From contig CAJTGD010000042.1 in NCBI GenBank assembly GCA_910575475.1, positions 1 to 46,265 on the forward strand: 46,265 bases of DNA, read 5' to 3'. This document shows, one piece after another, positions 41,376 to 46,265 of this stretch (the stretch's first letter is position 1; every line of letters begins with the position of its first letter). Below the pieces are notes generated by a model. That model worked only from the letters and a program-made list of their open reading frames with translations. It was not told where the DNA came from and did not search any database. Both the position numbers and the translations under genes were made by a program. Source of the stretch: Lachnospiraceae bacterium. Its GTDB lineage: Bacteria; Bacillota; Clostridia; Lachnospirales; Lachnospiraceae.

Positions 41376-42332
41376 TTACGCTTTCTGATTTCTCTTCCTC
41401 CGTATCACGTCCACAATCACTGCCAGAACGATGATCCCGCCCTTAACCATGCGCTGCGCACCCTGGGGTACGTTCAAAAGGTTCAGTCCGTTTGCCACGA
41501 TCCCGATGATCAGGGTTCCGATCAGCGTTCCTACCAGCGTCCCCTCGCCGCCGTTCATGGAGGTCCCGCCGATCACGACTGCAGCAATGGCATCCAGCTC
41601 CGCACCGTCCGCATTGGTCGGTACTGCCGAATCCAGTCTGGATGTCAGGATGATCGCGGCAACACCGCAGCAAAATCCGCTGATCACATAGGCCAGGCAT
41701 TTTACCTGATTCACATTGATACCGGATAGCCTCGCACAATTCTCATTTCCTCCGATGGCGTAAATATATCTTCCGTATTTGGTATATTTTAATACATACG
41801 CCGCGATCAAAAACAGAACCGCCATGATCAGGATCGTAAATACCGGGACCCCGCCGTATCTTCCGGTGATCGCGAGAAAACCTTCCGGAAAGGTATAGAT
41901 CGGCTGTCCCTGTGTGATGGTGTAAGCCGCACCTCTGGCAATGGACATCATTCCAAGTGTGGCGATAAACGGCGGCAGATCAAATCCGGTGATCAGAAGC
42001 CCAGTCGCCAGTCCGATCGCAGATGCAAAAATAAGCCCCAGCAAAATGCTGACCAGTACCGGCATATTCCAGCTTTTCATCATCAGACCCATCATCAGTC
42101 CTGTCACTGCGATGATCGAGCCAACGGACAGGTCGATCCCACCCAGCAGGATGATAAATGTCATTCCAATGGCGATCAAAAAGTTGGTGGATATCTGCTG
42201 TGACACATTCAGCAGATTCGATACCGTCAAAAAACTGCTGCTGGCAAAGGATAAAACGACGCACAACGCCAGCAGTGCAATTAATATTCCGAGATAGCTT
42301 GTACCTTTTCTTTCTTTTATCTTGTTCTTCAT
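41376..42332 (-). CDS. Ribose-type sugar ABC transporter permease
   Basis: A 318-residue RbsC-like membrane protein with about nine to ten helices. The family's GMTFIILLGGIDLSVGSIIAVTG lies in the N-terminal half, and SGFCCGVAAIILTSRLDSAVPTNADGAELDAIAAVVIGGTSMNGGEGTLVGTLIGTLIIGIVANGLNLL follows towards the C-terminus. It forms the channel for a pentose, hexose or polyol bound by the substrate-binding protein. It begins two bases after the ATPase stop, with GAGGACG upstream. The sugar is not identifiable from sequence alone. Confidence 0.93.
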   Translation of the reverse strand: MKNKIKERKGTSYLGILIALLALCVVLSFASSSFLTVSNLLNVSQQISTNFLIAIGMTFIILLGGIDLSVGSIIAVTGLMMGLMMKSWNMPVLVSILLGLIFASAIGLATGLLITGFDLPPFIATLGMMSIARGAAYTITQGQPIYTFPEGFLAITGRYGGVPVFTILIMAVLFLIAAYVLKYTKYGRYIYAIGGNENCARLSGINVNQVKCLAYVISGFCCGVAAIILTSRLDSAVPTNADGAELDAIAAVVIGGTSMNGGEGTLVGTLIGTLIIGIVANGLNLLNVPQGAQRMVKGGIIVLAVIVDVIRRKRNQKA

Positions 42333-42334
42333 AT

Positions 42335-43876
42335 TTATCGTCCTCTTTCCTTTTCCATTGTTACCGTATCGGCCGGTGATGTGCTTTGCGCCCCTACTGC
42401 CAGCGTCATGACCGATTCCTGATTTGCCTCTTCCCTGGACAGTGTTCCGCTTAGCCGTCCTCTTGCCATGACCACGACCCTGTCGCAGATCCCAAGCAGC
42501 TCCGGAATTTCCGACGTGATCACCAGGATGGCCTTCCCTTCCTTCGCCAGCTCATTGATCAGATTGTAGACCTCTATTTTTGCACCTACGTCGATCCCTC
42601 TTGTGGGTTCATCCAGGATCAGCACCTTACATTTTGAGAGCAGCCATTTCGCCAGGACCACCTTCTGCTGATTACCTCCGGAAAGGTTTTCTACTTTCTG
42701 AAAAATAGAAGGAGTCTTGATATTTAATTTTTGTACATATTCTTTTACAACATTCTTTTCGTTACCGAGATTGAGATGGATTCCCGAACGGAACATATCC
42801 AACGCTGCCAGCGTAATATTTTCTCCTACATCCAGCTTGAGGACCAGCCCTTCCCCTTTCCGGTCCTCTGTCACATAGCCGATCCCGGCCGCGATCGCAT
42901 CCTTTGGGCTCCTGATATTGCAAGTCTTGCCGTCAATGAGGATCCTGCCGTCCGTTTTTTCATCCAGACCAAAAATCGCCCTGACCGTCTCTGTCCGTCC
43001 GGCTCCCACCAGGCCTCCCACGCATAAGACTTCGCCTGAGCGGACACTGAAGCTGATATTCTGGACTCTGGAGCCGGCACAAAGATTTTCCACACGGAAG
43101 ACTTCTTCTCCAATCGTCTTCTCGACCCTTGGGTATTTTTCTTTGAGTTCGCGTCCCACCATCAGACGGATCATTTCGTCCATATTGGTTTCTGCAATAT
43201 TCAATTCCTGGATCGTACAGCCGTCCCTCATAACTGTCGCCCGGTCGCAGATCTCCAGAACCTCCTCCAATCGGTGAGAAATGTAAATGATAGAAACTCC
43301 GCTTTCCTTGAGCTTCTTTACAATCCGGAACAAGTTTTTCGTTTCCCTTGCTGTCAGCGGCGCCGTAGGTTCATCCATGATAATGATGCGTGCATTCATG
43401 GAAAGAGCCTTTGCAACCTCCACCATCTGCTGCTGCGCAATGCCAAGATCCCGTATATAGTCTGTGCTCCTGGCATCCACTTCCAGATCCTGCAATAGCC
43501 GGTCCGCCTCCTCATAGACTTCCTTCCAGTTGATCTTCACCTTACTGCTCATCCTGTATCTTCCAAGAAAGATATTCTCTGCTACAGTCAGCGTCGGGAT
43601 CAGGTTCAGCTCCTGATAGATGATACCCACTCCCAGATCCTCTGCTGCTTTGGGATTCCCCAATTCTGTTTTCTCTGAAAAGATTTCAATTTCGCCCTCA
43701 TCCTTTACATAGGCGCCGGCCAGAATTTTCATCAGGGTACTTTTTCCGGCTCCGTTTTCACCTAAAAGTGCATGGACTTCTCCTTTTTTTACATACAGGC
43801 TTACATGATCCAGTGCCAGGACTCCAGGAAAACGTTTTGTGATATCGGACATTTTCAAAATAAACTCTTCTGCCAT
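42335..43876 (-). CDS. Ribose-type sugar ABC transporter ATP-binding protein
   Basis: A 513-residue tandem ATPase (RbsA-like). The first domain has Walker A GENGAGKST (~38-46), an atypical signature (LGIAQQQMVEVAKAL) and IIIMDEPTAPLT. The second has the usual degenerate Walker A (GLVGAGRTE, ~290), a strong signature NLSGGNQQKV (~405) and LILDEPTRGIDVGAK. It drives uptake through the permease gene that follows. GGAG lies seven bases before ATG 43876. It is separated from the binding-protein gene by three hairpins. Confidence 0.95.
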   Translation of the reverse strand: MAEEFILKMSDITKRFPGVLALDHVSLYVKKGEVHALLGENGAGKSTLMKILAGAYVKDEGEIEIFSEKTELGNPKAAEDLGVGIIYQELNLIPTLTVAENIFLGRYRMSSKVKINWKEVYEEADRLLQDLEVDARSTDYIRDLGIAQQQMVEVAKALSMNARIIIMDEPTAPLTARETKNLFRIVKKLKESGVSIIYISHRLEEVLEICDRATVMRDGCTIQELNIAETNMDEMIRLMVGRELKEKYPRVEKTIGEEVFRVENLCAGSRVQNISFSVRSGEVLCVGGLVGAGRTETVRAIFGLDEKTDGRILIDGKTCNIRSPKDAIAAGIGYVTEDRKGEGLVLKLDVGENITLAALDMFRSGIHLNLGNEKNVVKEYVQKLNIKTPSIFQKVENLSGGNQQKVVLAKWLLSKCKVLILDEPTRGIDVGAKIEVYNLINELAKEGKAILVITSEIPELLGICDRVVVMARGRLSGTLSREEANQESVMTLAVGAQSTSPADTVTMEKERGR

Positions 43877-43893
43877 ATGTTTTCTCCTAATTT

Positions 43894-43949
43894 GTAACTA
43901 TTCAGAACGGCAGTAGGATAGTCTGTGGCCTGCCGCTCTGAACAGTTAC
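43894..43949 (-). other. Stem-loop upstream of the sugar ABC ATPase
   Basis: A 20-base arm (43894-43913) pairs with 43930-43949. Two differences become G-U pairs in the minus-strand RNA, so that transcript folds fully. No U-run. It lies 17 bases before the ATPase start codon. Confidence 0.65.
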
Positions 43950-43958
43950 CCTAATTTT

Positions 43959-43993
43959 ATGCAGAAAGCCTGCCACCGGCAGCCTTTCTGCAT
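43959..43993 (-). other. Second stem-loop between binding protein and ATPase genes
   Basis: ATGCAGAAAG and CTGCC pair with their complements around a three-base loop (one mismatch). With its neighbours it probably protects or processes the binding-protein mRNA. Confidence 0.6.
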
Positions 43994-44004
43994 ACGATGG
44001 TATA

Positions 44005-44034
44005 AAAAGGGGGCCGTATCTCACAGCACCCCCT
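44005..44034 (-). terminator. Partial terminator after the sugar-binding protein gene
   Basis: On the minus strand GGGGG (44033-44029) pairs with CCCCC (44013-44009) after a 15-base loop, followed by TTTTTATA. It lies 20 bases past the stop codon. Leaky termination here would give more binding protein than transporter, a common arrangement. Confidence 0.7.
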
Positions 44035-44053
44035 GGTTCTTCCTCCGACAGTC

Positions 44054-45046
44054 TTAATCTGCTTCTGATGGGAACTGATCCGCATTTTCTTCCCAAATAA
44101 TCTCCGTATCCACATTGACGATCTTTTCCACTGTCTCGCCGTCGAAAATCTTTTTCAGCGCTTCTACACACATATTTCCTGTTCCCGGTCCTCCAATGGA
44201 AACCGTAGAGACCAGATCTCCTGCCTGGATGCTTGCTACTGCATTCGGGTTTCCGTCAAAGCTGACTACCTTGGCGCCGGAACCGGCTTCCTTCACGGCC
44301 TGTACGGCTCCGAGGCCCATCTCGTCACACAATGCAAAGATCACATCGATATCCGGATTTGCCTGCAGCATATTGGCTGCTGCGTTCATTCCTTTTTCAC
44401 GTTCCCAATCTCCAGCCTGACTTGCCACCACTTCAATGCCCGGATGTTCTTCCTTTGCCTTATCTACAAAGCCGCCCATTCTCTCTGTTGTATGGTCTGA
44501 GGGAAGTCCTTCCACGATTGCCGCTTTCAGATTCTCTCCAAACTGTTCCGCGACAAAATCACAAACCTTTCCGCCGGCCTCGTACTGATCATATCTTACA
44601 TAGCAGGCAACCTCTCCGCCGGCAAGCTCATTCTGTGTATTGAACATCACGACCGGGATATCCGCCTCATTTGCTTTCTTTACTGCGGCAACAATGGCAT
44701 CGCTGTTGATCGCGCAAAGGATGATCCCATCTACCTTCTGTGTGATCATATCTTCTACGATCTGGACCTGTGACGCATAATCAGATTCTGATTCCGGAGC
44801 CAGTGTCTTCAATTCATACCCCAGGTTGTCACATGCCTCCTGTGCGCCGGAGATCACAGACTTATAATATGGAGAGATCATTGCCGGGGGGACCAGCGCA
44901 ACTGTCTTCTTCTCTCCCTCTGTCTGGATCTCCTCACTGCTGTCCTCTCCTCCGGATGTATTCCCTCCGTCAGTTCCATTTCCTCCGCAGGCCGCCAGTG
45001 ACAAAATCATACCAATCGCTAAGATAACCGCCATTATTTTTTTCAT
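44054..45046 (-). CDS. Sugar ABC transporter substrate-binding lipoprotein
   Basis: A 330-residue RbsB-like (type I periplasmic-binding fold) protein. It has a lipoprotein signal peptide (residues 1-20) with lipobox LAAC, Cys20 being the lipid-modified residue, then a linker rich in Gly, Ser and Glu. The mature part has ALVPPAMISPYYKSVISGAQEA, the ligand-region DGIILCAINSDAIVAAVKKANEADIPVV and a C-terminal hinge (GAKVVSFDGNPNAVASIQAGD). It binds the sugar outside the membrane. AGAGGAGG precedes the start codon. First gene of the operon. Confidence 0.94.
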   Translation of the reverse strand: MKKIMAVILAIGMILSLAACGGNGTDGGNTSGGEDSSEEIQTEGEKKTVALVPPAMISPYYKSVISGAQEACDNLGYELKTLAPESESDYASQVQIVEDMITQKVDGIILCAINSDAIVAAVKKANEADIPVVMFNTQNELAGGEVACYVRYDQYEAGGKVCDFVAEQFGENLKAAIVEGLPSDHTTERMGGFVDKAKEEHPGIEVVASQAGDWEREKGMNAAANMLQANPDIDVIFALCDEMGLGAVQAVKEAGSGAKVVSFDGNPNAVASIQAGDLVSTVSIGGPGTGNMCVEALKKIFDGETVEKIVNVDTEIIWEENADQFPSEAD

Positions 45047-45070
45047 GACTTTCCTCCTCTTCCATCAGAA

Positions 45071-45140
45071 ATATATCAATTCATTTAAATTGATTTTATC
45101 CTTGTTATTATTGTGTTTTCAAATATATGAATCGATTCAT
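45071..45140 (-). promoter_or_regulatory. Promoter and two LacI-type operator candidates of the sugar operon
   Basis: ATGAATCGATTCAT (45127-45140) is a perfect palindrome with a central CG, the hallmark of LacI-family operators. A related 14-mer, ATGAATTGATATAT on the minus strand (45084-45071), matches it at 11 of 14 positions. Between them on the minus strand lie TTGAAA, 18 bases and TAAAAT, a plausible promoter. So one site sits upstream of the -35 and one near the start of transcription. The regulator at 37639-38652 is the obvious candidate. Confidence 0.6.
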
Positions 45141-45295
45141 TTTATTGTGTTTTTATATTACCATAAGAAACGATAGAATGCAAGCTATTTTTATATTTTC
45201 AACAATGGCAACAAATTTATACATTGCTTTTTATGAAATTTGCACAACTGTATGATTCCATTAGGTTATATTTGAAAAAACATTCCCACAGTCTG

Positions 45296-46153
45296 TCATC
45301 CCGGTTTGCAAAAACACTTTTGAAAAAAATTCACCTGTACGGTTGCTGATATTACGCTTTCCAAAGCGATTCCCGGTACAAGCATCCCGCCGTCACCGCC
45401 AGTGTCACCCCTTCCGTCACCGGCGCCATAGCAAAAGCTGATCAGCGGGCTTGCCCCCTGGCCGAATCCGACGATGATCATATTGAATGCATAGGCCGTA
45501 TATCCGACAATGGTAAATGCGGTCACGCCATCCACTCCGATGCGCCTCATGATCACAAAATTGTAGGCAAACATCGTGATCCCCGTAGAGATCTCCCCGA
45601 TAAACTCCGAATTTCCGTTGAGGATTGCCTGCACACAAGCTTCCCTGGAAAAATGGAATTTCCCCAGATGATAGATATGCGCTTTTTTCCAAAAATAATA
45701 TAGAATGCAGAGCAGGCACACCAGCTCCGACAGAAGAGAGGCCGCCGCGATTCCTGCCGCCCCTCTGTGAAAACATCCCGCAAGCAGGTAGTCCAGCAGA
45801 ATATTCAGCACGACACTTAAGATACTGACCTTCATATAGTACCGGGGGCTGCCCTCCCCCCGGATGAACATGCCGAAGGAGGAATTGACCACCATCACCG
45901 GAAGCTCCAGCAGCATGATCTGATAATATTCCCGGAAATGCGTGATCACCCGTTCATCCGCATGCAGGATGGCAAGCATCGGCGAAAAGCAAAAAAACAG
46001 GATGTAGCTGAGAAATATGGAAATGCATGCGGTCACTGCGATCGTCTGCCGAAATATCTGATTGCATTTTTCCCGGTCCCCGGAGCCCAGCGACATCCCG
46101 GCGATGGCCGCCCCTCCGATGGAGACCATCAGTCCCATTGCAACGGTATCCAT
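45296..46153 (-). pseudogene. Truncated MATE-family transporter
   Basis: A 285-codon frame with MATE multidrug/Na-antiporter sequence: about seven helices, the MFIRGEGSP loop and the GFGQGASPLISFCYGAGD motif. MATE proteins normally have about 450 residues and twelve helices. Here the first ~60 residues (first helix and more) are missing, an in-frame TGA lies seven codons before the start, and after GAGD the frame becomes unrelated sequence (GRGDTGGDGG...) and stops. A TTGACT/TATAAT pair directly precedes the start codon. It is probably a remnant truncated at both ends. The last 112 bases of the window hold an ACAACCAG/CTGGTTTTGT hairpin and no gene. Confidence 0.65.
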
Positions 46154-46265
46154 TATAAGCCTGCAAATAAAAAGTCAATAGAAAATTGAATATTTTTTGA
46201 AAAAGTTTTATGTAGGAAAGATGCGTACAACAACCAGACCACCGTAGAACGCTGGTTTTGTGAAT

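Noticed and set aside
1..46265. tRNA genes, CRISPR array, integrase or transposase genes
   Set aside because: Reading through the intergenic stretches showed no cloverleaf with a T-loop, no regularly spaced repeats and no recombinase-like protein.

Overview
The window looks like chromosomal DNA of an anaerobic, low-to-mid GC Firmicute, most likely a Lachnospiraceae (Clostridia) gut bacterium. The reasons are near-universal AGGAGG ribosome binding sites, the gene order pta-ackA-yceD-rpmF, tmcAL beside it, UPF0210/ACT and CmpB/HD gene pairs, a polA-coaE-MBL run, YtrA-type GntR regulation, a lipoprotein solute binder and fermentative energy genes. The species is inferred, not proven. No rRNA, tRNA, CRISPR array, phage or transposase gene was seen.

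Layout. 1-2.0 kb: a broken AlbA_2/Schlafen-type regulator and a GNAT acetyltransferase. 2.0-4.5 kb: a DUF4091 glycosidase-like protein divergent from a YczE-type membrane protein. 4.8-7.1 kb: a decaying island with hypB (amber codon), hypA, the tail of an iron-sulfur flavin oxidoreductase and the tail of a LysR regulator, the last two joined head to head by a deletion. 7.3-8.1 kb: a Mrp/NBP35 ATPase. 8.4-14.2 kb: a complete agmatine deiminase fermentation operon (deiminase, antiporter, putrescine carbamoyltransferase, carbamate kinase) with a divergent soluble LuxR-type regulator and helically spaced repeats between them. 14.4-17.2 kb: isoaspartyl dipeptidase with a YfcC permease. 17.4-20.5 kb: pta-ackA-yceD-rpmF. 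20.7-23.6 kb: mgtE divergent from tmcAL. 23.7-27.2 kb: an AAA ATPase/PD-(D/E)XK protein behind a YtrA-like GntR/ABC operon. 27.4-28.7 kb: CmpB-like membrane protein and HD hydrolase. 28.8-35.7 kb: DegV, UPF0210, ACT, MBL-fold hydrolase, coaE and polA, all on the minus strand. 36-38.7 kb: HAD hydrolase, nitroreductase and LacI regulator, bracketed by two inverted copies of a 73-bp element. 38.9-45.0 kb: a ribose-type sugar ABC transporter operon with an Anabaena-sensory-rhodopsin-transducer (ASRT) family protein, an SDR and a zinc alcohol dehydrogenase. 45.3-46.2 kb: a MATE transporter remnant.

How it fits together. Agmatine degradation yields ATP through carbamate kinase, and acetyl-CoA overflow yields ATP through Pta-AckA. 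TmcAL uses acetate and ATP to modify the elongator tRNA-Met. The sugar/polyol operon imports an unknown substrate and probably oxidises it unphosphorylated through two dehydrogenases. It probably answers to the adjacent LacI regulator through two similar operator-like palindromes before the binding-protein gene.

The most unusual items are the 73-bp inverted repeat pair with inward-facing promoter-like sequences, the ASRT protein inside a sugar-uptake operon, the phased ATAGAACT repeats in front of the agmatine genes, and the truncated divergent LysR/oxidoreductase pair. No wholly new multi-gene system is demonstrated.
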